A DNA stretch of 64,000 nucleotides from Phlegmacium glaucopus (Eukaryota; Basidiomycota; Agaricomycetes; Agaricales; Cortinariaceae). The stretch covers positions 996,570-1,060,569 of the forward strand of contig MU130378.1 of the NCBI GenBank assembly GCA_015039465.1, read 5' to 3'. Made by a program: the position numbers and the translations under genes. The stretch's first letter is position 1. Every line of letters starts with the position of its first letter. This document shows positions 10,902 through 23,037 of this stretch, one piece after another. The notes under the pieces are model-generated. The model had not been told where the DNA came from. It saw nothing but the letters and a program-made list of their open reading frames with translations, and ran no database searches.

Positions 10902-11823
10902 ATGGAAGAGTCCATGATACCCTCGCTTTCCGCTGGCGTCGTCGGCTCTCGATTCGTCACTCAGGACGAGGTCGAAACTGCGAAAGCTCGAAGGGAAGAA
11001 CAGTGGAAGGCCGCATATGCCAGGTTGACTTGTTATTTTTACCGCTTTGGTGGTTGTTGAGAAATACTATCTTTTCACAGACTTGGGCAAGAACCACCTC
11101 CTCAGCAACAAGAAGACTCATACGATGGCAGGTCTCTTGCAGAAGTGAGCATGTCTAAAGGTCTCATTCAAACTTGTCGTATTCACTTTTTGCTCTTGGT
11201 CTCAACGTTCTGCATAGAAACTTGCTGCAAATAGGGTACGTCACTTTCCTTGACATTCATTCGTCAATCTACATATGTTTTTTTTTTTCAGATAGCAAAA
11301 CAAGAGGAATGGGAGGAAAAAACTAAACTTGGTAGTTCTTTTTCATCAATCGACAGTCATTTATTCATGCTTTCAGTGTAGCTAATCAATTTCGGGCACT
11401 GGAGGAGGATGAAATCATGTTCCTGGACTCTATAAGGGAACGACAAGAAGAAGAAGAACGACAACGAAAAGAAAGAGATGGAGAGGAAGTCAAGAACTTC
11501 AAAGAGTATGTTAGGCTTTCTGACGTTTGGTAACCACATTTGACAAAATAACCCTCATTTACAGGGCAGTTGCAGCTCGCACGAGTGCAATAAACCAGCC
11601 ACCTCAAACTATGTCAGGTCAACTGACCGCTCCGGTAGCAGCCAAGCCCTCGACAAATAAGAAGGATTCTAAGAAGATCCTGAAAGGCGTTGTTGTTAAA
11701 AAGAGAACAAAGCCTGTTGCATCTCCGAGTGTATCAGTCACCAAACCCAAATCGGCGGCCAATTCAGAGACAGATGATAATGTGCCTCCGGATCCGAAGC
11801 GCAGAAAGCTAGATAGTTCATGA
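10902..11823 (+). CDS. FAM192A/Fyv6 N-terminal-domain nuclear protein
   Basis: Six or seven small exons encode a basic protein. The start of the domain reads GSRFVTQDEVETAKARREEQ followed by WKAAYARLGQEPPPQQQE. The downstream exons give YDGRSLAEKLAANR, IAKQEEWEEKTKL and NQFRALEEDEIMFLDSIRER, matching the FAM192A/Fyv6 pattern of an acidic LDEDE-type turn before a long basic helix. The C-terminal exon holds KKILKGVVVKKRTKP and ends PKRRKLDSS, probable nuclear localisation signals. Human FAM192A (PIP30) binds the proteasome activator PA28-gamma; yeast Fyv6 acts in the second step of splicing. I prefer the ATG at 10902 (MEESMIPSLSAGVVGSRF), but the in-frame ATG at 10857 adds 15 residues and is possible. 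Confidence 0.75.
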
Positions 11824-11948
11824 CCGATTTTTAGGTATGATAGCAATCAAAACTTATTCTTATGTCTGAAAGCAACATCTTAAAAAATATGATCATAAAA
11901 AAAACTTAGTCTAACCACTTGGTAAAACATGAGGCGATGCGGAAAACT

Positions 11949-13589
11949 TCATCCCCTAGGTAGTGCTGAGGGAGTTGGAGTCCACCGTACACGGTCAAGA
12001 TCTCTCTCTTTGCTTTTAGTAGTTTCCCATCCCGATGTTCGTGCCATAGATTCTGCTCGTCTAGCTGCCGCCGTTCCCATGGTGCTACGTTCCAAGAGCC
12101 GACGAGCAGCAGGTGTTAAGTTGCCTGCAGCTTCCGACCGTCGAGGGGTCCAAGATGGTGGAGCCATACTTCCTCTCTTACCTGTACGAGGTGTTCGATT
12201 TGCTTGGCCAGAACCATACATTTCGGCTTTGGCCCGTAGACTCTTTGCAGCGTTATTGGATAATTTGTGGGATATGGCTTCTCTTGAGGAAATAGTAGGT
12301 ATATGAAAGGGGGTCCGCATGTTAGAAGGGTCGTCAGGCTGGCTAATGATTCGTGGTGTTGAGTGCAGCGTGCCCCACGTCATGAGCTGTTTCATGGCTT
12401 TGGGGCCAAGTTCGGCGGGCGTGGGCGACGGGAGATTGGGTACAAGATGGAATCCTGTCCTACTTGGCGAGCTGGGATGATCTAAGGCACCCATTAGAAA
12501 TGTATAAGATAGGGGGATAGGGAATGCTCACAGGGAGTGCCAGTGATCGCAGCATCAACGCGACTTCGTGTTGGACTGGGAGGAGCTGACGAGGCTCTAG
12601 AATCTCCGGCATTGTGCTCAAGTTCTACTAATCTAGTACTTGCATAGTTGACAATCTTGGGAATACTGTCATCCTCAGCTGTTTCGGGAGGGGGATCATA
12701 CGGCGAAATATCTGCATCTGGTGCAAACATGAGAGAATTACGAGCCTTTCGAAGACGAGTGGTCAATATATGTGGCATGGATCAAGACGACACAGCATAC
12801 CTTGAACTTCCATCCATCCACACTAGCCGAACGTGTATCTTTTTGAGGCGCCATTACATCGAGTGATGCAGTGTCTTTTAAATCCTTCCCACTCGCAGGC
12901 ACGAGGGGGAGATTCTCGGTAGCCGCCTTTGTCCCTTGCTCGGCCTCTGAGCCATCGGTAATAAAGCCGGCTGGTTTGGGAAATTCAATCATGAACTTCT
13001 CCTTGACGCCTGTGGCCAACGGAGGTTCGATTAGCATGGTTTCTCGCTTCTCTATCATCTTGTTCTGCTGCTGTTCGACCCGCTTCTGTGCTTCCCAAGC
13101 CCAAGCCCATTTCTCCTTCCGTACCCTATTCTCTTCATCCAAAATCTGTGTAAAGCTTGAATTATCTTCTGAGGTATAGCGAGCTTGAAATATATCCAGG
13201 CTCAAATCTTTATCATATCTCGCCCGTTTCCTTTCTGGTTCACCGTTTGTTCGAGAAGGTGTCTGAGAGAAAATACCGTATGGTGTAGCACCCGGTGTAA
13301 GAGATTGTGTTCTTCGTTTTGTTGAGGGGGTGGAACCGATCTCTTCCAATCGTCGGACAGAGGCGTTGATTAGGTGCGGGTCTCTCGCTTGGAGTGCATC
13401 CAGATATTCGTTGGTGGCGTCAAGATGAACCAGTGATGGAAAGAAATCGCGCGCAATGATATGGGACAAGGCTTCGGTGTACTCTTCTTCTTCCAGAACA
13501 GCCTGGCGATTGAGAGACCGCTCCACTTGAGGGGTAGCTTTTGGGTCAGGTTTAGCCAAGGATGACATTGCGACTGACAAGTCCGTCAT
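11949..13589 (-). CDS. ESS2/DGCR14-family splicing factor (Bis1-like)
   Basis: Three exons: 12801-13589, about 12530-12745, and 11949 to about 12490. The N-terminus contains the family signature VLEEEEYTEALSHIIARDFF followed by PSLVHLDATNEYLDALQARD. The middle has FTQILDEENRVRKEKWAWAW, and exon 2 begins ARNSLMFAPDADISPYD. The last exon contains the second hallmark, PKAMKQLMTWGTLHSTPR, then basic segments such as SHKLSNNAAKSLRAKAEMYG. DGCR14/ESS-2 proteins associate with the spliceosomal C complex and influence splice site choice. Both introns are about 50 bp and keep the frame. Antisense frames in this region are shadows. Confidence 0.9.
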
Positions 13590-13800
13590 AATATTGACCT
13601 GGTGAGTTAGAGAACAGTACTGAGTTAATGTATCACGTGATGGGTGTCACCTAAGATATGGGTTTTACATACAAGTCCGTGCCCATACAAATGCTCCTGG
13701 AAAATGTATTACTATGGTGCCAAATCCAAAATGACAATTAGATTAAGGGGGTAGTGTATCCTTATATATACCGGAGATATACATCCAAACATATGAGTCT

Positions 13801-16022
13801 TCATCTGGCTGAAGGACTCCCTGAGCGAGTCTGAAGGTCTTTGATGTCAAGCGCAGCAACTACCTCCCCTCCACCGCTTCTTCGACCAGAAATCCCTTCT
13901 TTGCTTGGACGGCCGATTCGACTTTTCGATAGAACAGAGGGTCCAGAAGATGGTATTCTAGAGCTAGCTCGAATCGTAACGTTAGAGTGTAAGTCTGGGA
14001 GCGTTGGAAGAGCTTTGATCTCGTTAAAAATAGAAGATCCCAGTGTTGTAGTATATCCGACTGGGGGCATTGTGGTTGGACGCTCACGGTGAACAGTGGG
14101 CAACGGCGGCGGCGGAGATATTGAAGGTTTTCCTAAAGACGAACGCTTTAACTGAGTATTATATGAGTTTGGCGCACTCGGTCCGGTTGATTTCTTGAGA
14201 CCATGGAAAGCAGGAGTATGCAGACTGCTTGATGGCACCGGCAAAAATGTTGGAGTTTGGGGTCGTGAACTAGATGATGTTGCTGAACTACCTCCTCCAG
14301 AAAGTCTGGACTGGGGTCGACGTAACCCTGTGCTTACAGCGAGTGAATTCATGGGACCTGTGCTCAACGAAGGGGATGGGACACGTTTCACCGTGGAGGC
14401 CGTAGGGCGGAAAGCTGTTGGCCCAGGAGGATTAGACACTCGACGTTTCTCTTTCAGGCGCTTCGCTTCCTTGTCTTTCTGCGGAGATGGAGAATCTTCC
14501 ATGATGAGAACCCACCCAGATGTATCACCTATTTCTCTCTTCGTATTCTTTTCGCTTCCGCTGTCGTTGCTCAGCCGAGAATCAATACTTTTCCTTTGGG
14601 ACTCCCAACTCGTTTTTGCAGTGGAAGAGTTCGAGGCTGCGGAAGAGGCAGAGCTCATCCCCGTAGTAGGCGTAGTAACACCAGAACCAGGACTAGGTCT
14701 TCCCGTAATGCTCCCCATTCTCAAACGAGGAACGCGTGTGTGTATCTTTTGTTCTAAGTTGCGGACCCTTGCACGCATCTCAGACACCATTTGAACACCC
14801 TTGTTCTTGGCAATTGACCCAGTCGACGATGAGGCGCTCATAATAGACGGGTTGCGAGCCACAGTCGGTCGAACGAGGCCTCGAGGACTTGGTGCTGATG
14901 GACTAGCGAGTGTAGGGATAGTGCTTGATCGTATGATATTGGACGAATTCTTTAAAGCTGTCAGTGGGCTGGCTTTGTCTTGGAAGCCAGCGCGACGTAA
15001 GAAAGTCGAAGGAAGAGCGGAGCGCGATAAGGATGCCTTTGGTGTTGTGTTGATCTCCGGGGCCAAGTTCTCGCACGATGGTGATATGTCAGCCAAGTCA
15101 AGATCTGGTGGCGGCTGGGTATTAAGGAGGTCTTCAGTCGAGGTAATGGACGTCCGAGAAGTCCGAGCTTCAGGTACGCGGGATATGATGGTTTCGTTGA
15201 TATTGACTGTGTTCACTTGGTTTCTGAGGATAGAAATTTCGACGTTAGCATCTAAAGTGAAATTTAGCAATGTCTTGAGTTCATAATTTTATTAGTTTAC
15301 CTCTTAGCTCGTCTTTCAGTCGTTGAGTTTCTTCCTCAAGGTTAGCCTTTTCCAATAATTCGTGTTCAAGAAGGATCTTTTCCTCGAGTGCTCGCGAATA
15401 CTTGTTCTCCATGTCCGCTAGGCTTGAAGAAACAGCCCTCTCATTGCGCTCCAAATCATCGTTCCCCATTTCAAGCTCTCGTAGGTGTATTTTGACTTGT
15501 TGATGTTCTTGCCGTAGACGGTCCAATTCCCTCTGCAGGGAGGTTGTCGTTGTATTATGTGTGGTCTGCAGAGACATGAACTTGGTCTGTGCCGGTATGA
15601 GCACATTGCAAAAAAAAATCAAGGAATCATAACACACCTTCCATTCGTCACGCTCGCCCTCAGCTCTGACAACTTTGGCTTGAAGATCTTGCTGTGCTTT
15701 CTCAGTTCTTTGTAGCTCGTTTTCCAGTTCAGCTTCCAGTTCTTTACTTGCTTGGTGAAAATCGTCGAGTTCAGCGCGCGTTTCTGCCAGCATATCTACT
15801 ACCTTGATATGGTATAAGTCAAAGTCGAACCCAAAATGCAAGGATGAGGCGTACTCCATAATATTTCTCGCGCCAATCGGTGTTTGAAGAATAGCTGATT
15901 GACGTTGAGGCATAATACTGTGTAATGAATGGTGGAGACGTGACGGACCTCATGTTGTTATCGTCCAGGGATGTAAGTCTGCCCCTGCGAAGAGGATCCG
16001 TAGCCGAGAGAACCTCCGTCAT
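13801..16022 (-). CDS. NudE/NDEL1-family nuclear distribution protein
   Basis: At least four exons. After a Ser-rich leader starting MTEVLSATDPLRRGRL, the NudE N-terminal motif appears as TDWREKYYGVVDMLAETRAE, then LDDFHQASKELEAELENELQ. The coiled coil continues with LRELEMGNDDLERNERAVSS and ALEEKILLEHELLEK, the segment that in NudE/Ndel1 contacts LIS1. The C-terminal 490 codons are low-complexity Ser/Pro/Thr/Arg sequence with many possible kinase sites. NudE links LIS1 to cytoplasmic dynein and is needed for nuclear migration along hyphae. The start is taken at 16022; the frame remains open to 16148 but with a less likely hydrophobic extension. Intron ends at about 15800 (CATATCAAG) and 15640 were inferred from frame continuity. 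Confidence 0.85.
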
Positions 16023-16110
16023 GGTAGTTGCTGCCAAAGAGACCTTAGTTAAACATTTGCCTAATTTGGCAAACCAAACTATGTACACCACAAGGATAAA
16101 GTACAGAGGT

Positions 16111-16850
16111 TTACATATCAAGTGGCTTTGCGCATTTCCGTTTCTCAATTTTACCAGTCTTCGGACACCTCATCTCCTGCCATGAAACCGGTTCCAATGT
16201 GGCGTCTATCATGTCAGTCAAGCATGGACAACAGTTGTTTTTTTTTCCTTTTGGACTTACCAGCTTCGCTAGTTGCGAAAATCACCCCAAGATCGTTGCG
16301 AGCAGTTGTCACAAAATAACTTCGCGCATCCCCTAAAGACAGCTTTCAAAGACAGATTTAACTTCCTAGTACTTGACCCAGTTGAAATGTGACCTACAAC
16401 CTGACTCCTGACAACATCCCCGCCGCGAAAGCAATCCCCAATCTTCACTCGGTCCTTCTCAGTTGCACGCACATCTTGTACTCGGACTACTCCAGTGAAC
16501 TCTTCACCTGCCGGAAGAGGCACTCCATCAACAATGGTAATCGATATCAGTGCTTGTAACGGCGAGAGTCGCGTAACAAAGCCGATAACGATGGAGCCGG
16601 GGGACGGAGGATAATGTTTGATTCGTGATATCGCCAAAGTCTAGGGATCAAATGGTGAAGATTGGTAGTAACGTCAATGGGCACAGAAAAGACGACGAAC
16701 AGAACCCTCGAAATGGGGTATACCCAAAAGGCTGGCCCTTAGTTGACCGTTTCTTTCATAAATTCCTGGTCCAAGTTGCGGGGCTGGTACACGAGAGGGT
16801 AATGGGATGGGTTGACCAGGCAGTAGAAATGTATCTGAAATTGAAGACAT
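16111..16850 (-). CDS. CSL4: RNA exosome cap subunit CSL4 (EXOSC1)
   Basis: Four exons (16701-16850, 16394-16640, 16261-16332, 16111-16205) total 564 nt and encode 187 residues. The N-terminal domain reads FLLPGQPIPLPSRVPAPQLG and LRASLLGIPHFEGS. The S1 RNA-binding domain follows with YPPSPGSIVIGFVTRLSPLQ and GDCFRGGDVVRSQVV. It continues with SYFVTTARNDLGVIFATS and ends in a zinc-ribbon-like tail, SWQEMRCPKTGKIEKRKCAK. CSL4 is one of three S1-domain proteins capping the nine-subunit exosome, which degrades and trims RNA in nucleus and cytoplasm. Exon 2 opens at a TTG with an in-frame stop just upstream, so the first exon with ATG at 16850 is required. It is divergent to the PDH E2 gene, with 121 bp between the ATGs. 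Confidence 0.92.
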
Positions 16851-16971
16851 TTTGAAAGGACTTGAGAGTTTGCTATGTGTTATTTTTATTCGGCATATCC
16901 CGAAGGGGTTAGGTGGCAGAAAATAACAGAGAACCTGCTTTGCCCGTCCACTGGTCGACCTTTTTCCACAA

Positions 16972-18605
16972 ATGGCTACTTCACTGGTTCGTCTTCTTTC
17001 AAGAGGTATTATATATTGTCATTCTAGCCCTTCTATACACTCAATTGTTGTTTCAGGCTTCCATGCCTCGACATGTCGACGCGCTCTCACACAGTTCAAT
17101 ATGCCAGCAATGAGTCCAACCATGACGGAAGGTGGAATTGCGTCATGGAAAAAGAAAGAAGGCGAAACTTTCTCGACTGGCGACGTCCTCCTTGAGATTG
17201 TAAGTTGCCTAGTCACTCTTTCATCTTCGTAAGCCCAATACCCTGTCCATGTCAGGAAACCGACAAGGCCACAATCGACGTTGAAGCCCAGGATGACGGG
17301 ATCCTTGCAAAAATTGTTGTATGTTCTCCTATATTCGTTTTCTTTCGACCCGTGCCCTCATATTGTTCCAGGCACACGATGGTAGCAAAGGCATTCCAGT
17401 TGGTGCTGTCATTGCTATCATTGGTGAAGAAGGCGACGACCTCTCAGGTGCCAGTAAATTGGTGGAGCAGGCTACTTCTCAGACCGCACGCCAGGAAAAT
17501 AAAGAGGCTAACGCTCCTAAGCCTGAAGCAGAGGTCCCTTCGAAGTCGGAGCCAGTGAAATCACCTCCCAGTCAAGAGACCAAGAAGGATATTCCAGTCA
17601 GCGACCGTATTTTCGCCTCCCCAATCGCCAAAAAAATTGCACTAGAGCAAGGTATACCCCTGGCTAAAGTGAAAGGCTCTGGACCTTTAGGCAGGATTAT
17701 TCGTGCGGATGTCGAGAACTATCAGGCTACTGCTGCCAAAGCGCCCCCACCACCAAGTCCGGCTACTGCTGCTCAACTGACATCAGCTGACCTTCCGGAC
17801 TACGTTGATACACCTGTTTCTAACATGCGCAGGACAATTGGCACTCGCCTTGCCCAGTCGAAGCAGGAATTGCCGCATTACTACCTAACGGTTGACATCA
17901 ACATGGATAAGGTTCTGAAGCTTCGTGAAGTTTTCAACAAAGCATTCACGGAGAAAGACCAAACCGCTAAATTGAGTGTTAACGACTTCATTGTGAAGGC
18001 TGTGGCCTGTGCGTTATCCGATGTCCCGGAGGCTAACTCTGCGTGGCTTGGAGAAGTAATCCGAACGTAGGTCTCAGAAACCCAAGTCAATCCCGATTCA
18101 TTACTTATTATATTACAGATATAAAAAGTCTGACATTTCCGTGGCAGTGGCCACCCCTTCAGGTCTGATAACTCCAATAATCAAAGACGCTGGCTCCAAG
18201 GGGTTAGCCACTATCTCTGCGGAAACAAAGGCACTCGCAAAGAAGGCTCGGGACGGCAAACTTTTACCCTCAGAATACCAGGTGAGCAGACTACTAGTTG
18301 CTTGACTGCTTGTATCCTAACAGTTGTGGTGGTAGGGTGGTACTTTCACAATCTCTAACCTTGGCATGTTCGGAATCGACCACTTCACCGCTATCATCAA
18401 CCCGCCACAGTCGTGCATTCTGGCCGTTGGCTCGACTCAAGCCAAAATTGTACCTGCTCCTGAGGAAGAGCGAGGTTTCAAGACTGTTCAGGTCATGAAG
18501 GTGACCCTCAGCTCGGATCACCGAACTGTGGATGGTGCTGTTGGTGCTCGGTGGTTGAACGCTTTCAAGGGCTACCTTGAAAATCCTCTCACCTTCATGC
18601 TGTGA
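16972..18605 (+). CDS. Pyruvate dehydrogenase E2, dihydrolipoamide acetyltransferase (mitochondrial)
   Basis: Domain order is mitochondrial presequence, lipoyl domain, peripheral-subunit-binding domain and catalytic domain. The presequence starts [12 protein letters not shown] and includes [10 protein letters not shown]. The lipoyl domain begins [20 protein letters not shown] and carries the lipoylated lysine in [15 protein letters not shown]. The E1/E3-binding domain is [20 protein letters not shown] plus [15 protein letters not shown]. The acyltransferase core shows [18 protein letters not shown] and [16 protein letters not shown], with the catalytic His and Asp in HRTVDG. The enzyme passes acetyl groups from E1 to CoA in the matrix. 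Introns follow GDVLLEI, AKIV, VIRT and SEYQ. A candidate 51-nt intron at 17006-17056 inside the presequence is in frame and stop-free, so both forms would be translatable. Confidence 0.95.
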
Positions 18606-19242
18606 TATTTCTGTCTTTGCTCGCAATAGGTCTGTTTATTAGAATTATTAGTCTCGATTCCAGCTGTTATTTTGGCGATATGGGAGAATATGAGAGAATA
18701 TAGAGAATATAAAATAAGAGTATGGGCTCCGATTAGTTATTTTAGGACGCAATTTGATGGAGTGGCGCAACGCGTCTCGCTTGTTACAATATGGGTACAA
18801 GGATAAAAAGAATGGTAACCAAGAGGCGCAGCCATCCATGACCCCTGGGCTCCTTTTTACAGAAGCGCTGGGTTGGTTTGACCATTGTAAATGACACTGA
18901 GATTTCTTGAATATGGTAACAGATATTATCCGTACCTGATGTGTTCCTGCCCATCAATTGCGGCTTAAAATGCCGGGCCAGGCGGATTCCGTGCGCTCGT
19001 AAGTCGGTCAAGTTCGACCACTCTTGGGTGCTAAATTTTCTTGTTACAGACTGTTTCGAGTATAGAATTACATATATTTATTGGCATCGCACCTTTGTCA
19101 AATATTTTTTCGGCATTGTCATCAGAATTCCAAGTTGAAGTAACTAACAAGTTATGTAATGGCAGACATCAGGTTACGATAACTTGCTCTGTTCGCTCAT
19201 GTAAGCCTGGGTTCTACTTGCCCTCATTAGTGCTCTTCTTCC
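18606..19242. other. Intergenic region after PDH E2
   Basis: About 640 bp between two genes on the same strand. I see no convincing open frame, tRNA or repeat. It must hold the E2 terminator and the promoter of the next gene; a T-rich stretch at about 18606-18665 is the likely poly(A) zone. Confidence 0.3.
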
Positions 19243-21174
19243 ATGGACGAGGTATTTTGGGCTAATGTGGTTAAGCGATGGTCGGAAGCCTCAGACAACG
19301 TGCTAAAGCTCAAAGAAGAACTTGCAAGAGTGAAAGGCGAAGTAAGAATCATTTGTGGCGGATCATGTTCGTTCTAACCACGATATCTAGCGCTTCTTAT
19401 ATCCGAAAACGACCTATGCGCCGCAGAAGTCTCAAAGGAACAGCCTTTCACAGATTCCAGCACCCGAACTTACTCGAGATGTTTATTTAAACTTGCTACC
19501 AGACAAAGGTCGCAAAGAAGCTACGGACGAGCTATTAGACGCAGAGGCTGGTCTCAGTCGGGCTAAAGAAGAGTACCGCAAACTACAACAAGAGGTCTGA
19601 GCTCACGTTCTAACCGATTAGAGCATCTCATAATTCGTTTTTAGCTTGCTACATCGGCAGAAAGGATTAAGGGTTTGATTTTGGAAAATGAGGTCCTATC
19701 AGCAAATCAGCGCGAGTTGACAAAGATGCGAAAAGAATGCGAACAGTTGCGGTCCATGCAGAATGACTTCAATGTCTTGCGCTCAGACAACAAGCGTTAT
19801 CTCGAAAAGGTATTTTACTTTGTGCTTACCTTTCATCTTAAAAAGTTCATCCAAGCTTGTTTCAGATACGAGCTTTAGAAAGACAACAACAGGTCGGCTT
19901 TCCACACCAATTGTGCTTTTTGTATTCACCTGCCGCATTAGTTGCCCTCACATTCCTTTAAACCAACCTTCGTGATCTCTTTGGAACAACAGGTGCAAAG
20001 TGATCCCATTTAGATGTCAACTGAAACAGAGCATCTCTCAGATCGAAACTCTCAAGCAATCACTGGATGCACGAGAGGCGGACTACCAGAAGTTGCGTGG
20101 CAATTTAAAAGTAACACAGGAGAAACTACAAAAGTCGGAAGAAACTAAAGAAGTCCTCCTTTCGTCGATTGTGAAACTACAAGACATAGTACGTTTTTAA
20201 AACGCCATTTCTCTGACGGATTGGTAATCATGGTCACTCTAGGCTCGCCATTCTACATTGCATCCGATTTCAAACAACATTCTCCGGCCCCAATCTACTA
20301 ACTTATCTCTTTCTTCTGCATGCCGCTCTAAGATCGATGAATTCTCTGATTCACCTCCGAAACGAAAGCCAGAGGAAAATAGCATCGTCCGTCTTCCCAT
20401 TCAGAATGATGAAATTACATTCGTGGAACGCATGGCATCTAAGTCGTCATTTCGTCATGCTGTTCTTTCTTCTAGACGTCAACAAGCAGTTGCCGCATTC
20501 CCCCCTGTTGTTTTTAATGTCGAAGATCGGCACTTGAACAATGTATTCGATCGTGAATTTCTGAAAATCACCTTAGGGAAATCCCTTCCTGATCGGTCAG
20601 TTCCTTCCCTTCACCTTTATTAAATTCCGTTCTGACTTCGGACTAAGGCTCAATTTGCAGTCTTCTGGAAAACAGATCACCACTTCATCATATATATGCC
20701 CTACGCTCAACCACCACCCTTGGTGTCCGTCAAGACCTGGGGACCATGGCTTTATATTTGTCGGTCTTGGGAAGGACAAAGATAGCTATCATGCTGCCGC
20801 CATCCGAAATCTTTTCGTTGGACTCCCAAAGACTGTGACAAATAACCGGAGATTTCGATATCTTGGAACATACAGAGTAACACGTGTCGACCCTCTTAGC
20901 ATTGATGAATGGGGCATGCTTTCTGCTGAGGTGAGCGCAGAAGTCATCTTCATAAGGCTTGTAATCTGACGATCCTTTCTTTCAGTTTAAAGTTGTGTAC
21001 GCCAAGCTTACAAAGGATAAACTTAGAGATAGTCGGACCTTGGAGAGTATACTCACTGCTTATGAGAGCGGCGATCTTCGTGTTCCGTGTGTTCAGCTAC
21101 AGTGTATCGGCCTTGATGACAACTTTTTTACAGCTCTTTTAGCGCAGAGGGATGCGGAATCCATGGTATCATGA
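19243..21174 (+). CDS. Coiled-coil protein with C-terminal DUF6697-like domain
   Basis: Eight or so exons. The first reads MDEVFWANVVKRWSEASDN then VLKLKEELARVKGE. The next exons form a long coiled coil: KEATDELLDAEAGLSRAKEE, ILENEVLSANQRELTKMRKE, then SQIETLKQSLDAREADYQKL. The C-terminal globular region contains HPWCPSRPGDHGFIFVGLGK, FRYLGTYRVTRVDPLSIDEW and the end LTAYESGDLRVPCVQLQCIG. These fit, from memory, the basidiomycete-specific DUF6697 domain (HPW-P-RPGxxG, then a WxYLGxY block, then AxxxGD). Function is unknown. Several copies of this family are common in Agaricomycetes. Small-exon borders between about 19800 and 20260 are tentative. Confidence 0.65.
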
Positions 21175-21582
21175 TCCAAGGATTCGTAACATTACTTACT
21201 CATATTATCTTTCAACCTTTCAGTCCGGAGTATTCTCTAATACTTCTAGATCTTCCTTGATTTAGGCGGCAATCTTTTGTTGCTTCATGCACTCTTTTGA
21301 ATACCCTTGTTTATTACTATAACTAACTATCCGTAGGCTTTTACTACCATCGTAGAGCCTCCCATTTATGGCCACCGCAAAAAAAAGTTAAATTATAATT
21401 TGGCTGCAAAAGTGCAGTTGTGAAATTTGACGTGACGTGATTCCGGAGATTACTGCCAAGTCACATGAAAAGTTATTCAAGTTCTGGCCACAAACATTGG
21501 TCGTCCCAGAACCTAGTGTTCGACAGCGCCGACACATCGGACCTTACTTGAAACACGCGATGGTGCCCCAAAATCGAACACG
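21175..21582. other. Intergenic region upstream of Kae1
   Basis: About 400 bp with runs of A/T around 21380-21400. Open frames here are short and unsupported. It probably holds the 3' end of the coiled-coil gene and the Kae1 promoter. Confidence 0.3.
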
Positions 21583-23037
21583 ATGTCCTTTGAAAAATCC
21601 AGGTTGTATATCAATTCTCAAGCAACAAGGACCCTTAATTTGCTAACGCCCAGGGGTACATTCACAGATCGCGCGGTATTAGCGCTAGGTCTGGAGGGTT
21701 CTGCGAACAAACTCGGTGCAGGAATTATCAGGCATGCTCCGAATGGCTCATCTTCAGTCCTGTCAAATATTAGACACACTTATATCACTCCACCGGGCGA
21801 GGGATTCCAGCCCCGAGATACTGCTCTTCACCATCGTGATTGGGCGCTCAAAATCATCACAGAATGTCTTGAAACAGCAGGCGTCTCTATATCTGATTTA
21901 GATTGTATTTGTTATACCAAAGGTACGGGCTGTTTTTGTCTCATTTCAACCTTGATTTATATAAACTTTCGGAACTTGAAGGCCCGGGCATGGGGGCACC
22001 TCTTCAATCTGTCGCCCTCGTTGCTAGAACGCTTTCCCTCCTATTTGATAAGCCGATGGTAGGTGTGAACCATTGCGTTGGTCGTACGTATAGCTGTGCT
22101 CTTGCACGCCTTCCATTGATATCCGTTATTCTAGATATCGAGATGGGCAGAGAAATCACCGGCGCTAAAAATCCTGTCGTGCTTTATGTATCAGGAGGAA
22201 ATACACAAGTGATCGCATATTCTCGACAACGCTATCGTATCTTTGGCGAGACTTTGGATATTGCGGTTGGGAACTGTCTTGACCGGTTCGCCCGAGTGTT
22301 AAATCTCAGCAATAACCCGAGCCCAGGTTACAACATCGAGCAAGAAGCTAAATGGTATCTTCGGTTGATCCTTGTTCAACGGACTTGACGTTCTGATCTA
22401 CACTATAGTGGCAAAAGATTGCTACCTCTGCCTTATACAACAAAAGGAATGGATGTCAGTTTGTCAGGGATTTTGACGGCGATTGAAGCCTTTACCCAAG
22501 ATCATCGTTTCCGTCCCGATGGGAAGCCGAGGTTTGCCGAGGATCAAGATATTGTGACTCCTGCGGACCTTTGTTTTTCGCTCCAAGAAACAATATTTGC
22601 CATGCTCGTGGAGATCACGGAACGCGCGATGGCTCACATCGGCAGTAAGGAAGTACTTATTGTTGGTGGCGTCGGATGTAGGTTTGTTTCTTGGTTTCTT
22701 GATCTCTTTTAACCATTTCTCAAGGTAACGAGCGTCTCCAGGAGATGATGCGAATTATGGCCAACGAGCGCGGAGGAACAGTCTTTGCAACGGATGAACG
22801 GTCGGTAGTCTTTCCTTCCTTTTGCGGCACTTTGCTTAAAATAACATAGATTCTGCATTGATAATGGCATCATGATAGCTCAAGCAGGCCTCCTTGGTTT
22901 TCGTATGGGTTACAACACACCTGTCGATCAAAGCACATGCACACAAAGGTAAGTTTATACTGATCTTTGAGATGTAGTCTCAACACCGTTGTAACAGGTA
23001 TCGGACTGATCAAGTCCGTGTTTCCTGGCGAGCTTGA
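21583..23037 (+). CDS. KAE1: tRNA threonylcarbamoyladenosine synthase subunit Kae1 (KEOPS)
   Basis: Eight or so exons; exon 1 (about 21583-21602) gives MSFEKS and joins at about 21655. The protein begins the family pattern [20 protein letters not shown], then [20 protein letters not shown]. The metal-binding HxxxH is formed across an intron, [15 protein letters not shown]. The nucleotide-binding block is [16 protein letters not shown], followed by [20 protein letters not shown]. The third motif, NGIMIAQAG, lies in a late exon. As part of KEOPS, Kae1 transfers threonylcarbamoyl to A37 of ANN-decoding tRNAs. The sequence resembles cytosolic Kae1 rather than mitochondrial Qri7, and there is no targeting peptide. 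The TGA is at 23035-23037. Confidence 0.92.

Noticed and set aside
14195..15286. Long open frames (199 and 161 codons) on the plus strand opposite the NudE gene
   Set aside because: They mirror the Ser/Pro/Arg-rich low-complexity tail of NudE, which lacks stops in the antisense frame. They show no motif or splice structure.
16269..16637. CSL4 read as one exon starting at 16637
   Set aside because: That frame opens at TTG with an in-frame stop just upstream and misses the conserved N-terminus. Four exons give the full protein.
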